Origin: CAYNRG01 sp964399545 | GTDB lineage: Bacteria; Bacillota_I; Bacilli_A; Erysipelotrichales; Erysipelotrichaceae | Assembly: GCA_964399545.1 (NCBI GenBank) | Contig: CAYNRG010000001.1 | Location: 186,001 to 250,000 of the forward strand | Direction: 5' to 3' | DNA: 64,000 nt | Shown: positions 9,047-17,102 of the stretch, in pieces | Numbering within the stretch: the stretch's first letter is position 1 | How the letters are laid out: each line of letters opens with the position of its first letter | The notes under the pieces: model-generated | What the model saw: the letters and a program-made list of their open reading frames with translations, nothing else | What the model was told of the DNA's origin: nothing | The model's database searches: none | Translations under genes and position numbers: made by a program

Positions 9047-9462
9047 AGTGTATAGTAAGTTCTTGTTTATTAGGAGTGAATTGTAAATATAATGGTGGGA
9101 ATAACTATCACCAGAAATTAAATAATTTTTTAAAAGGAAAAGAAATTATAGCCATTTGTCCAGAGGTGCTAGCTGGATTAACGATTCCAAGGAATCCGGT
9201 AGAGATATATAATGGAAAGTTTATTGATGAAGTAGGCAATGATTTAGATGAAATTTATCAACGAGGAGTTGAAAAAGCAATTTCAATTATAAAAGAAGAT
9301 GAAATAGAGATGGCGATATTGCAATCTCGTAGTCCAACTTGTGGGGTAAAACAAATTTATGATGGAACATTTTCAAAAAAATTGATTGAAGGTCAAGGAG
9401 CTTTTGCAGCAAAACTGATTCAAGAAGGATATAAGGTTCTAGATGTAGAAGATTTTGATTAG
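9043..9462 (+). CDS. DUF523 family protein
   Basis: A 139-residue DUF523 (YbbK-like) protein of unknown function. The family signature is at the N-terminus (SSCLLGVNCKYNGGNN), followed by ICPEVLAGL and SRSPTCG; the conserved Cys residues suggest metal or thiol chemistry, which is only an inference. A GTG start at 9043 overlaps the preceding stop and has AGGAGAG upstream. It is coupled to the ABC exporter pair, but this pairing may be incidental. Confidence 0.85.
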   Translation: MKCIVSSCLLGVNCKYNGGNNYHQKLNNFLKGKEIIAICPEVLAGLTIPRNPVEIYNGKFIDEVGNDLDEIYQRGVEKAISIIKEDEIEMAILQSRSPTCGVKQIYDGTFSKKLIEGQGAFAAKLIQEGYKVLDVEDFD

Positions 9463-9521
9463 AGTTAAGTTTATATTTGTGTGGACAGTAAGTTCAGGTG
9501 CTAGTGGTTGATAGTTTAAGG

Positions 9522-9550
9522 TTACATTCTTGATTTAAATAGGATATAAT
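9522..9550 (+). promoter_or_regulatory. Promoter of the YfhO-like gene
   Basis: TTACAT (9522-9527), 17-bp spacer, TATAAT (9545-9550). Confidence 0.6.
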
Positions 9551-9594
9551 ACAGTTTGAAAAGGAATAGATGTTCTAGAATTGGAGATGTTTAG

Positions 9595-11925
9595 GTGGAT
9601 ATTAAAAGAAAATTAAAAGATAGCAAAACAGAGATTGGTACTGCATTAGTTGTTGTTATCTTACTTATAGCTACTTTTTTACCACAAATAAGAAGTGGGT
9701 TAGCTTTTTCCTATGGGTATGATATGCGGCAACAGTATTACCCGTTTTTTGAAGAGTTTCGTAGTCAATGGTATCAATTGTTTAATTTAAAGGAGCTACC
9801 ATTTTATTCGTGGAATATGTTTTTAGGGAATAATTTTTGGGCTTCAAAAATGTATTATACAGTAGGAGATTTATTTAATTATATTGTATTGCCTTTGAAA
9901 GGAATGCATTACTACGATATTCGATTTCTGCAAACTTTGCTAAAATTTACTGTCGCTGCAATTTCTTCTTTTTGTTATTTGAAAAAATTTTATAAAAGTC
10001 AATTAGCGTTGATGGTTGGATGCATTTCGTATGCTTTTTCATTTTGGATTATTTATTATATTGGGCAGCCCATGTTTATTTCTTTTTATAGCCTAGTTCC
10101 GTTATATTTTTTAGGAATGGAGTGCTATTTGCAAGACAAGAAAAAAATACTGTATATCGTGATGACATCGATTCTTTTATGTATTAATTACTATTTATTC
10201 TACACGTTGTCATTCTTATCGGTAGTTTATTATATTTACCGTTATTATTGTTTAGGAAAAAGAAAAGAAGATTTCCTTAAAGAAACAAGTATTCTTATTG
10301 GCTATTATTTTGTAGGTGTTTTGATGACTATGGTTTTTATTTATCCTGCAGGATTGTATATGTTAAGTAATAATCGTATTGGGGAAATGGAAAAAAATTT
10401 ATTTTACCCAGATATTAAAATCTATTTTCATATGATTCAATCATTTTTTGCGCCTAATTATATGATGGATAAATCAGACTTGATTAGTGTTTTTTCTGTG
10501 ACAAATTATAGATATGATGAAATTCCGTTGTGGGCGGGAATTATGACGACGCTACTTGTTCCGCAGTTTTTAACAGATCAAGAACAAAAGTTTAAGAAGG
10601 CGACATTGTGGTTATATATCTTTTTTATAGCGATGTTTACCTTTCCTGTTGGAGGGGCGATTCTTCATGGTTTTAGCGAAACAAGCTTTAGGTGGTTATT
10701 TTTTGTGATCTTCATCAATATTTTTGTTATGGCTAGATATTTAGAAAATATAGAAATGATTAACATTAAGAACTTAAAAATTTCAACAGCTATGGCCGTG
10801 GGTGGTAATCTGCTCATTGTTCCTTTGACAATTTTATTTACTAAAAGAGGAGCAAGTCGATTGAGTTTCTTTGGACAATATAAATATATTTTATTTTTTG
10901 GGGTGATACTCGGTGTAGTTTCTTTATTTATAATTAAAAAATCAAAATGGAAAAAGCAAGTAATTGTGGTAGCTAGTTGTTTAGCTATTTTATTGGTGAG
11001 TAGTCACTATAGACAAGATCCAGCGCCGAAAGAATCTAATTCTTGGGACTATGTAAATCGAAGAAGCACAGGCTTGCAAACAGAGCAACAAGAGTTAATT
11101 AAGTTTTTACGTGAGAATGGAGAAAATGTAGATACAAGATTTTATCGTTTTTTCGTTGATTATGAAACAATATATGCTAGCTATTCTTTTAACTCGAGCA
11201 TGTTATATGGAATTAAAGACTTGATGACGTATGACAGTACAATATCTCCATCTATTTATGACTTGAAAAAAATTTCAGATGCTGACTTTTTTAATCAAGA
11301 TTGGGCTATTAATTTTCAAAATCCAGGGCTGATTAATTTTTTATGTGCTGAATATGCGTTGGTATTGAATGAAACAGATTTACCACATAATCAATTTGAA
11401 CTCATTGGAGATTACTATGGAATTTTAGTGTATAAAAATTTAGAGGTTATTCCTTTTGGTTTTACATATTCTTCTGTGAGAACTTATCAAGAGTTGATTG
11501 ATGCAGGAGAGAATAAAACACGACAATTGGCTAATCATGTTATTGTTGACACACAAGAGGAGAAAACAGAAATTAAAAAGCATCTTCAAAGTAAATCAAG
11601 GGTATCTATGGAAGAAGTTTCTTATGCTGGGAATAGGATGAGTGGTATCTTGAGTACGACAGATTCAAGTTTTATGGTGATACAACTTCCCTATGATGAA
11701 GGTTGGAGTGTGTTGATTAATGGTGAGAATGAAAAAATTTATCGTGTTAATGGTGGGATGATGGGAATCGTTGTTCCAAAGGGATACTCGAATATTGAAA
11801 TGTTTTTTGTTCCTAAAGGGCTGAAAGTAGGTTTGCTTCTAAGTGGAGTGGGAATTGTTATTTTTGGTTGGATTGTTTATCAAGATAAGAAACAACGCAA
11901 GAAAGCAAGAAGTTTAGTAGTTTGA
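9595..11925 (+). CDS. YfhO-family multi-span membrane protein
   Basis: A 776-residue protein with about a dozen membrane segments and a large C-terminal extracytoplasmic part. The N-terminal loop after TM1 carries the YfhO pattern (SYGYDMRQQYYPFFEEF), and the C-terminus has the family's ending (PYDEGWSVLINGE, then a last TM and a basic tail). YfhO proteins are GT-C-like; in Bacillus the family has been linked to glycosylation of lipoteichoic acid, and a similar glycosyl-transfer role here is inference. It starts with GTG after GGAGATG. It has its own promoter and is monocistronic. Confidence 0.82.
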   Translation: MDIKRKLKDSKTEIGTALVVVILLIATFLPQIRSGLAFSYGYDMRQQYYPFFEEFRSQWYQLFNLKELPFYSWNMFLGNNFWASKMYYTVGDLFNYIVLPLKGMHYYDIRFLQTLLKFTVAAISSFCYLKKFYKSQLALMVGCISYAFSFWIIYYIGQPMFISFYSLVPLYFLGMECYLQDKKKILYIVMTSILLCINYYLFYTLSFLSVVYYIYRYYCLGKRKEDFLKETSILIGYYFVGVLMTMVFIYPAGLYMLSNNRIGEMEKNLFYPDIKIYFHMIQSFFAPNYMMDKSDLISVFSVTNYRYDEIPLWAGIMTTLLVPQFLTDQEQKFKKATLWLYIFFIAMFTFPVGGAILHGFSETSFRWLFFVIFINIFVMARYLENIEMINIKNLKISTAMAVGGNLLIVPLTILFTKRGASRLSFFGQYKYILFFGVILGVVSLFIIKKSKWKKQVIVVASCLAILLVSSHYRQDPAPKESNSWDYVNRRSTGLQTEQQELIKFLRENGENVDTRFYRFFVDYETIYASYSFNSSMLYGIKDLMTYDSTISPSIYDLKKISDADFFNQDWAINFQNPGLINFLCAEYALVLNETDLPHNQFELIGDYYGILVYKNLEVIPFGFTYSSVRTYQELIDAGENKTRQLANHVIVDTQEEKTEIKKHLQSKSRVSMEEVSYAGNRMSGILSTTDSSFMVIQLPYDEGWSVLINGENEKIYRVNGGMMGIVVPKGYSNIEMFFVPKGLKVGLLLSGVGIVIFGWIVYQDKKQRKKARSLVV

Positions 11926-11963
11926 TTTTAGAGCCATAGTAAACTAAGTTGATAGGCAAAATA

Positions 11964-11992
11964 TTGATTTAAATAATTTAAGATGATATAAT
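11964..11992 (+). promoter_or_regulatory. Promoter upstream of small ORF and CorC-like gene
   Basis: TTGATT (11964-11969), 17-bp spacer, extended -10 TGATATAAT (hexamer 11987-11992). Expected start of transcription is near 12000. Confidence 0.65.
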
Positions 11993-12014
11993 GATAATAA
12001 TGCGTTGAAAGGAT

Positions 12015-12134
12015 GTGTCAAAATTGGATGATTCCCCTGTGCCCAGATGGATGTTTGAACTTAAACAAAAAAGTATAAATCTACGCCAGTTTTTTTCAAG
12101 AAATCACCTACGATATCATTACTTGCGATTCTAG
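12015..12134 (+). CDS. Candidate small ORF (39 codons), function unknown
   Basis: An open frame just downstream of a good promoter, with AAAGGA at 12008-12013. It reads from GTG 12015 or, with better spacing, TTG 12024, and ends at TAG 12132. The peptide begins SKLDDSPVPRWMFELKQKS and ends in an Arg/His/aromatic-rich tail (HLRYHYLRF). I do not recognise it. It could be a real small basic protein, a leader peptide for the CorC-like gene 40 bases downstream, or a chance frame in a leader RNA. Its amino-acid make-up is unlike random AT-rich translation, which is why it is listed. Confidence 0.35.
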   Translation: MSKLDDSPVPRWMFELKQKSINLRQFFSRNHLRYHYLRF

Positions 12135-12174
12135 GAAATAGGCAAAATAAAAGTAGGAAGAGAAGGAGAAAGAA

Positions 12175-13437
12175 ATGGGAAGTACAGAAAGTTTAATAGG
12201 ATTGCTGTTTATATTATTAGTTTTTTCGGCATATTTTAGTGCGATTGAAACAGCATTCTCTTGTTCAAATAAGATTCGTTTGAAAAATTTATCAAATAAT
12301 GGAAATAAAAAAGCAGAGATTGCTTTGAAATTATTAGAAAATTATGATGATTTAATTTCAACAATTTTAATAGGGAATAATATTGTGAATATTGCTGCTG
12401 CAACAATTGCTACAGTAATTTTCACTCGTGTTTTAGGAGATGCTGGTGCGACAGTATCGACGGTTGTTATGACTGTTGCAGTGTTAATTTTTGGAGAAAT
12501 TACACCAAAAAGTTTAGCGAAAGAGTTTCCAGAAAAATTTTCGATGGCTAGTAGCCGATTTATCGCAATTTTAATGAAAATATTTTTTCCGCTCATTTTA
12601 ATTTTTGGTGGATGGAAAAGAATGATTCGCAAAATGTTTAAGATATCAACAGAAGATTCCATGACACAAGAAGAATTGATTACAATGATTGAAGAAGCTG
12701 AAAATGATGGAGATCTTGAAGCTCATGAGAGTGATTTAATTTGTGCAGCAATAGAGTTTAATGATTTGGATGTTAGAGATATTCTTACTCCAAGGGTTGA
12801 CTTAGTTGCGATTAATATTGAAAGTTCATTGGATGAAGTAGAGAAAATTTTTAGGTTTAATGCTTTTTCTCGCTTACCTGTATATGAAAATTCAATTGAT
12901 AATATTGTTGGATTTATTCATGAGAAAGATTTTTATAATTTGTACTATAATGATAAGGGTCCTTTAAAGATGATTATTAAGTCGTTATTATATACTAGTC
13001 CGCATGTTAAAATTTCCTCGCTACTTCGTCAATTGCAAAGTTCAAAAACACATATTGCAATTGTATTAGATGAATATGGAGGAACTGCAGGGATTATTAC
13101 CTTAGAAGATATTTTAGAAGAGCTAGTAGGTGATATCTGGGATGAGCATGATACGGTTGTTGAGCATTATAAAGAAATAAGCGAGAATACTTATTTAGTT
13201 GAATGTGATGCCGACTTAGAAGATATGTTTGAACGATTCGGAGTAAAAGCGGAAGAAGACTATGAAATGATTACAGTGAGTGGTTGGGTAATTCATGAAT
13301 TAGAACATATTCCACATGTTGGAGAATCCTTTACATACAAGAAGCTATATGTCGAAGTTACTGATGCGGATTCTAGAAAAGTTAATGAAGTAAAAATTGT
13401 AATTCAAGAAGAAAAAGAAGTATCTAAAGAAAAATAA
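12175..13437 (+). CDS. CorC/HlyC (CNNM) family transporter with CBS pair
   Basis: A 420-residue UPF0053 protein. Residues about 1-190 are the CNNM/DUF21 membrane domain (IETAFSCSNKIRL, FGEITPKSLAKEFP), about 200-325 a CBS pair (TPRVDLVAI, SRLPVYE, IVLDEYGGTAGIITLEDILE), and about 345-415 the CorC_HlyC domain. Family members act in Mg2+ (or Na+/Mg2+) transport; older annotations call them hemolysins. The start is ATG 12175 after AAGGAGAAAG. The preceding transcript leader contains the small ORF described separately. Confidence 0.9.
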   Translation: MGSTESLIGLLFILLVFSAYFSAIETAFSCSNKIRLKNLSNNGNKKAEIALKLLENYDDLISTILIGNNIVNIAAATIATVIFTRVLGDAGATVSTVVMTVAVLIFGEITPKSLAKEFPEKFSMASSRFIAILMKIFFPLILIFGGWKRMIRKMFKISTEDSMTQEELITMIEEAENDGDLEAHESDLICAAIEFNDLDVRDILTPRVDLVAINIESSLDEVEKIFRFNAFSRLPVYENSIDNIVGFIHEKDFYNLYYNDKGPLKMIIKSLLYTSPHVKISSLLRQLQSSKTHIAIVLDEYGGTAGIITLEDILEELVGDIWDEHDTVVEHYKEISENTYLVECDADLEDMFERFGVKAEEDYEMITVSGWVIHELEHIPHVGESFTYKKLYVEVTDADSRKVNEVKIVIQEEKEVSKEK

Positions 13438-13477
13438 ATTCTAACTTTGAAGGATTGTGTAATTTAAAGAAAATTTG

Positions 13478-13520
13478 AGGGTTGATTTTTGTAGGAACAA
13501 GAGTTAATCCTTTTAATTTG
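13478..13520 (+). terminator. Terminator of the CorC-like gene
   Basis: Stem AGGGTTGAT (13478-13486) pairs, with G-U pairs, to GTTAATCCT (13503-13511), followed by TTTTAATTT. The 3' half is nearly the same sequence as the agaF terminator at 57100. Confidence 0.65.
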
Positions 13521-13534
13521 CGATAAATTCTTTC

Positions 13535-13563
13535 TTTACTTTTAAAGAAGTTTAATTTATAAT
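13535..13563 (+). promoter_or_regulatory. Promoter of the uracil permease gene
   Basis: TTTACT (13535-13540), 17-bp spacer, TATAAT (13558-13563). The start site near 13570 is right at the beginning of the attenuator. Confidence 0.65.
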
Positions 13564-13569
13564 TCAGAG

Positions 13570-13660
13570 AAAGGGTTCTTTAATTTGATCCGAGAGGTCA
13601 AAAAGAGATAAAATAGAGATACTGATGATAAAGAATCCTAGGAAAAGGTTCTTTTTTTGT
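13570..13660 (+). promoter_or_regulatory. PyrR-type attenuator before the uracil permease gene
   Basis: Three alternative RNA parts can be drawn. The PyrR-binding hairpin has stem TTTGA/TCAAA (13584-13588 and 13598-13602) around the loop TCCGAGAGG, matching the PyrR loop consensus. The terminator is AAAGAATCC (13630-13638) with GGTTCTTT (13647-13654) and a T run. The antiterminator pairs GGGTTCTTTA (13573-13582) with TAAAGAATCC (13629-13638), so it excludes the terminator. With UMP/UTP-bound PyrR the first hairpin would form and transcription stop. No pyrR gene is in the window. Confidence 0.85.
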
Positions 13661-13691
13661 GAAAAGAATGAAAAATAGGAGGGGTTTAAAG

Positions 13692-14975
13692 ATGACACAA
13701 AAAGTAGATATGATTTTAGACGTTAATGAAAAGCCGAGACCGGCACAATGGGCACTTTTGAGTATTCAACATGTTTTCGCAATGTTTGGAGCGACAATTG
13801 TTGTTCCGATTGCTACAGGGTTTCCTGTCTCTGTTGCGCTGTTTGCATCAGGAGTGGGGACGATTATTTATAGTATTTTAACGAAATTTAAAGTTCCTGT
13901 TTATTTAGGGTCAAGTTTTGCTTATCTAGTTGCGATTAAAACAGCAACAGAAGCTTTAGGAGGAGATAAGAGCGCGGCACTTACTGGGTTGATGATGATT
14001 GGGATTATTTATGTGATTATTGCGCTGGTAATTAAAGCGGTAGGAAAAGAGTGGTTAGATTATCTTCTTCCACCTATTGTTATTGGACCTATGATTGCTG
14101 TTATTGGATTAGGTCTTGCTTCCACAGCGGTAACAAGTGCTGGATTTGTTGAGGGTGGAGATATAAAAAGTATGATTGTAGCGACGTTGACTTTTTTAGT
14201 TACTGCGTTTATTAGTTCAAGAGCAAAGGGATTTTTCAAGATTATTCCATTCCTTTGTGGGATTGTCTCAGGGTATATGATAGCGATGGTTCTGGGAATT
14301 GTGGATTTTAGTGCAGTAAATGAAGTTATTGAAAGCGGAAGGTATTTTGGACTTCCAGAATTTATTCTTCCTTTCAAATTAGGTAATTTTGAAACTTATA
14401 ATTTTTATTTCGGTAAAGAGGCTCTAGCGATTTTACCAGTAGCATTAGTAACCATTGCAGAGCATATTGGTGATCATACAGTTCTGGGGAAAATTTGTGG
14501 GAAAAACTTTTTGAAGGATCCAGGGTTAAATAGAACATTAATGGGCGATGGGATTGCGACCACTATTTCAGCACTTTTAGGTGGGCCGGCTAATACTACG
14601 TATGGGGAAAATACAGGAGTTATTGGTATGACAAAGGTATCTTCTGTTTATGTAACGGTAGGAGCAGCAGGAATAGCAATTATTCTATCTATGTCACGAG
14701 TGGTTACTGCTCTAATCCAATCTATTCCACAACCAGTTTTAGGTGGAATGAGTATCTTGTTGTATGGAATAATTGCTTCAAATGGGCTAAAGGTGTTAAT
14801 TGATAATCAGGTGAATTTATCAAAACAAAGAAATTTAATTATCGCTAGTGCGATGTTAGTAATTGGTCTTGGAGGTGCAAGTTTACCACTAGGAGGTTCT
14901 GCTATATTAAGTGGAACTGCTCTATCTGCGACAGTTGGGATTGCATTAAACTTAATATTGCCACAAGAGGATTAG
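13692..14975 (+). CDS. pyrP: Uracil permease (UraA/PyrP, NCS2 family)
   Basis: A 427-residue NCS2 transporter with about 14 hydrophobic segments that takes up uracil with H+. Family motifs are the N-terminal QHVFAMFGATIVVP and the loop GGPANTTYGENTGVIGMT with the conserved polar residues. I place the start at ATG 13692, eight bases after AGGAGGGG; a GTG at 13659 is in frame but has no ribosome binding site. The PyrR-type attenuator upstream supports a pyrimidine substrate over a purine one. Confidence 0.9.
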   Translation: MTQKVDMILDVNEKPRPAQWALLSIQHVFAMFGATIVVPIATGFPVSVALFASGVGTIIYSILTKFKVPVYLGSSFAYLVAIKTATEALGGDKSAALTGLMMIGIIYVIIALVIKAVGKEWLDYLLPPIVIGPMIAVIGLGLASTAVTSAGFVEGGDIKSMIVATLTFLVTAFISSRAKGFFKIIPFLCGIVSGYMIAMVLGIVDFSAVNEVIESGRYFGLPEFILPFKLGNFETYNFYFGKEALAILPVALVTIAEHIGDHTVLGKICGKNFLKDPGLNRTLMGDGIATTISALLGGPANTTYGENTGVIGMTKVSSVYVTVGAAGIAIILSMSRVVTALIQSIPQPVLGGMSILLYGIIASNGLKVLIDNQVNLSKQRNLIIASAMLVIGLGGASLPLGGSAILSGTALSATVGIALNLILPQED

Positions 14976-14980
14976 CTTTT

Positions 14981-15020
14981 AAAAAGAACTTTTCAAAAAA
15001 ATGAGAAGTTCTTTTTATCT
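14981..15020 (+). terminator. Terminator of the uracil permease gene
   Basis: Stem AAAAAGAACTTTTC (14981-14994) with GAGAAGTTCTTTTT (15003-15016), one G-U pair, running into Ts. Confidence 0.85.
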
Positions 15021-15064
15021 TTCTATTTATACGAAAATTTGATAAAATAAAGGAGGTGAAAAAT

Positions 15065-15790
15065 ATGCAACAATATATGATTGAAGGAATATTAGAAGTA
15101 GGAAAAGAAATTTACTTTAATAAGGAGCAAGAGCACCATATTAAAGATGTTTTGAGGATGAAATCTGGAGAGATGGTTCGTCTTGTAGAAAAGAATACAG
15201 CAGAAGCAGCTTTCGCAGTAATTCAATACTATGAGAAAAGTATAGTTGCGAGGGTAGAACGATTAGATAAAGATAAACACGAATTACCAGGAGAAGTTAC
15301 TATTTGTGTCGGGATTCTAAAAAAAGAAAAATGGGAATATTTATTGCAAAAAGTAACGGAACTAGGCGTACATAGAATTATTCCATTTGAATCCAATAGA
15401 ACGGTAGTTAAGATGAAAGATAGTAAACAAGAGAAAAAAATTGAGCGATGGAGAAAAATCGTTTTAGAAGCCGCAGAGCAGTCAAAACGTGAAAGAATCC
15501 CTAGTATAGAGGAAGTTCAAAAAATAGGTGATTTAATTCGGTTTAAAGGTGATTTAAATTGTGTTGCCTATGAAGATGTGGCTTTAAGAGGTGTTCCTCT
15601 TAGCCAAGTCGTAGGTAACCAAAAAAAAATTACACTGGTGTTGGGACCTGAAGGCGGTTTTGATGAAAAAGAAATTGAATATTTAGTTAACCAAGGATAT
15701 CAATGCGTTTCCTTAGGGAAAAGAATTTTAAGAGCAGAAACAGCAGCGGCTCATGGCGTTAGTATTATTGGAACAATAATGGAAGGGTGA
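15065..15790 (+). CDS. rsmE: 16S rRNA (uracil1498-N3)-methyltransferase RsmE
   Basis: SPOUT-class methyltransferase of 241 residues. The N-terminal PUA-like domain has HHIKDVLRMKSGE; the C-terminal knot has VLGPEGGFDEKEIEY and SLGKRILRAETAA, the SAM-binding knot. The start is ATG 15065, six bases after AGGAGGTG, rather than the GTG at 15056 within that site. It begins the rsmE-mtaB-murE-deoC run and mtaB follows four bases after its stop, as in the Bacillus yqeU-yqeV pair. Confidence 0.95.
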   Translation: MQQYMIEGILEVGKEIYFNKEQEHHIKDVLRMKSGEMVRLVEKNTAEAAFAVIQYYEKSIVARVERLDKDKHELPGEVTICVGILKKEKWEYLLQKVTELGVHRIIPFESNRTVVKMKDSKQEKKIERWRKIVLEAAEQSKRERIPSIEEVQKIGDLIRFKGDLNCVAYEDVALRGVPLSQVVGNQKKITLVLGPEGGFDEKEIEYLVNQGYQCVSLGKRILRAETAAAHGVSIIGTIMEG

Positions 15791-15794
15791 AGAA

Positions 15795-17102
15795 GTGAAG
15801 CGATATGCAATTGCATGTTTAGGGTGCAAAGTAAATACAACCGAAGCACAAGGGATTCGTCAAGCTTTAAATGAGTCTGGATATCAAGAAGTTTCTTTTA
15901 AGGAGGAGGCTGAAGTATATGTGATTTTGACTTGTGCTGTGACTAATACAGCATCTAGTAAATCAAGACAAAAGGTCAATCAAGCAATCCGAAGAAATAA
16001 TCAGGCTATTGTTTGTGTTGTTGGTTGCTATGTTCAGATGAGTTACGAGGAAATGAAAGAGCAAGATGGTATTGATATTTTGGTGGGGTCTAGTCACAAA
16101 GAGAAAGTCCCGCAATTGATTGAAAGGGTAAGAGCCACAAAGCAAAAAGTAGTGATGGTTGATGATGTTCGTAAAAAAGCAGTTTTTGAACCATTGGTTA
16201 TTAATAAATTTGATTATCAAACACGAGCGTACTTGAAGATTCAAGATGGGTGCAATCAGTTTTGCAGTTACTGTGTAATTCCTTATGCACGGGGAAAAGA
16301 GAGATCGCTAACCTTAGAAGAGGTTATTCAACAAGCAAAGAAATTAGCTCAAAATCATAGAGAAATTGTCTTAACTGGAATTCATACTGGGAGGTATGGA
16401 GACAAGGGTGAAACTTTGGCGATGGCGATGGAAACAATACTAACAGAAGTCCCTCAATTGGAGAGACTACGTATTTCATCAATAGAAATAACTGAAATTG
16501 ATAATCATTTGCTCCAGTTGATTCAAAAAGAAAAAAGAATTGCGAAGCATCTACATATCCCGCTTCAATCAGGGAGTGATACGGTGCTGAGAAAAATGAA
16601 CCGCCCATACACTACGAGTCAATTTTATGAGCGACTCCAAGAAATTAAGAAAGCAGTCAAAGATATATCAATTAGCACAGATTTGATTGTTGGATTTCCA
16701 CAAGAAACTCAAGAGGAATTTGAGGAAACAAAGAAATTTTTAAATCTCTGTGAATTTTCTTTTATTCATGTATTCCCTTTTTCGGCTAAAGATGGAACAG
16801 AGGCTGCTGAGTTAAATGGGCAAATTAGTGGCGAAGAGAAAAAGAGACGAGTTAAAGAATGCAGTGATATATCAAGAAAACTATATGAAAAATACAAATT
16901 AAAATTTATTCAAAAAGATGTTGAGGTATTAATTGAGAAAGTTCAAGGAGGAGGCTCATTTGGGCATACAAGCGAATATTTGCCCGTTTTAGTGAGTGGG
17001 AGCTTTAAAGCTAATACAATGGTTCGATGCCGTTGTGAGAGATTGGAATTAGATAATTTAATCGCGACAGTCAAGGGGGATGAAGATGATAAAATTAAAT
17101 GA
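15795..17102 (+). CDS. mtaB: tRNA t6A37 C2-methylthiotransferase MtaB
   Basis: Radical-SAM methylthiotransferase of 435 residues that makes ms2t6A at position 37. It has the three expected parts: an N-terminal UPF0004 domain with three Cys (ACLGCKVN at the start, LTCAV, VVGCYV), the radical-SAM cluster CNQFCSYC near residues 151-158, and a C-terminal TRAM-like region. A GTG start at 15795 follows GAAGGGTGAAG. The 3' end overlaps murE by 17 bases. Gene order with rsmE is conserved in Firmicutes. Confidence 0.93.
   Translation: MKRYAIACLGCKVNTTEAQGIRQALNESGYQEVSFKEEAEVYVILTCAVTNTASSKSRQKVNQAIRRNNQAIVCVVGCYVQMSYEEMKEQDGIDILVGSSHKEKVPQLIERVRATKQKVVMVDDVRKKAVFEPLVINKFDYQTRAYLKIQDGCNQFCSYCVIPYARGKERSLTLEEVIQQAKKLAQNHREIVLTGIHTGRYGDKGETLAMAMETILTEVPQLERLRISSIEITEIDNHLLQLIQKEKRIAKHLHIPLQSGSDTVLRKMNRPYTTSQFYERLQEIKKAVKDISISTDLIVGFPQETQEEFEETKKFLNLCEFSFIHVFPFSAKDGTEAAELNGQISGEEKKRRVKECSDISRKLYEKYKLKFIQKDVEVLIEKVQGGGSFGHTSEYLPVLVSGSFKANTMVRCRCERLELDNLIATVKGDEDDKIK

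Noticed and set aside
12342..12662. - strand frame of 106 codons inside the CorC-like gene
   Set aside because: Shadow of a well-supported gene; no start signal or recognisable product.
15040..15048. Extended -10 (TGATAAAAT) before rsmE
   Set aside because: A start from it would fall within the rsmE ribosome binding site, leaving too short a leader.
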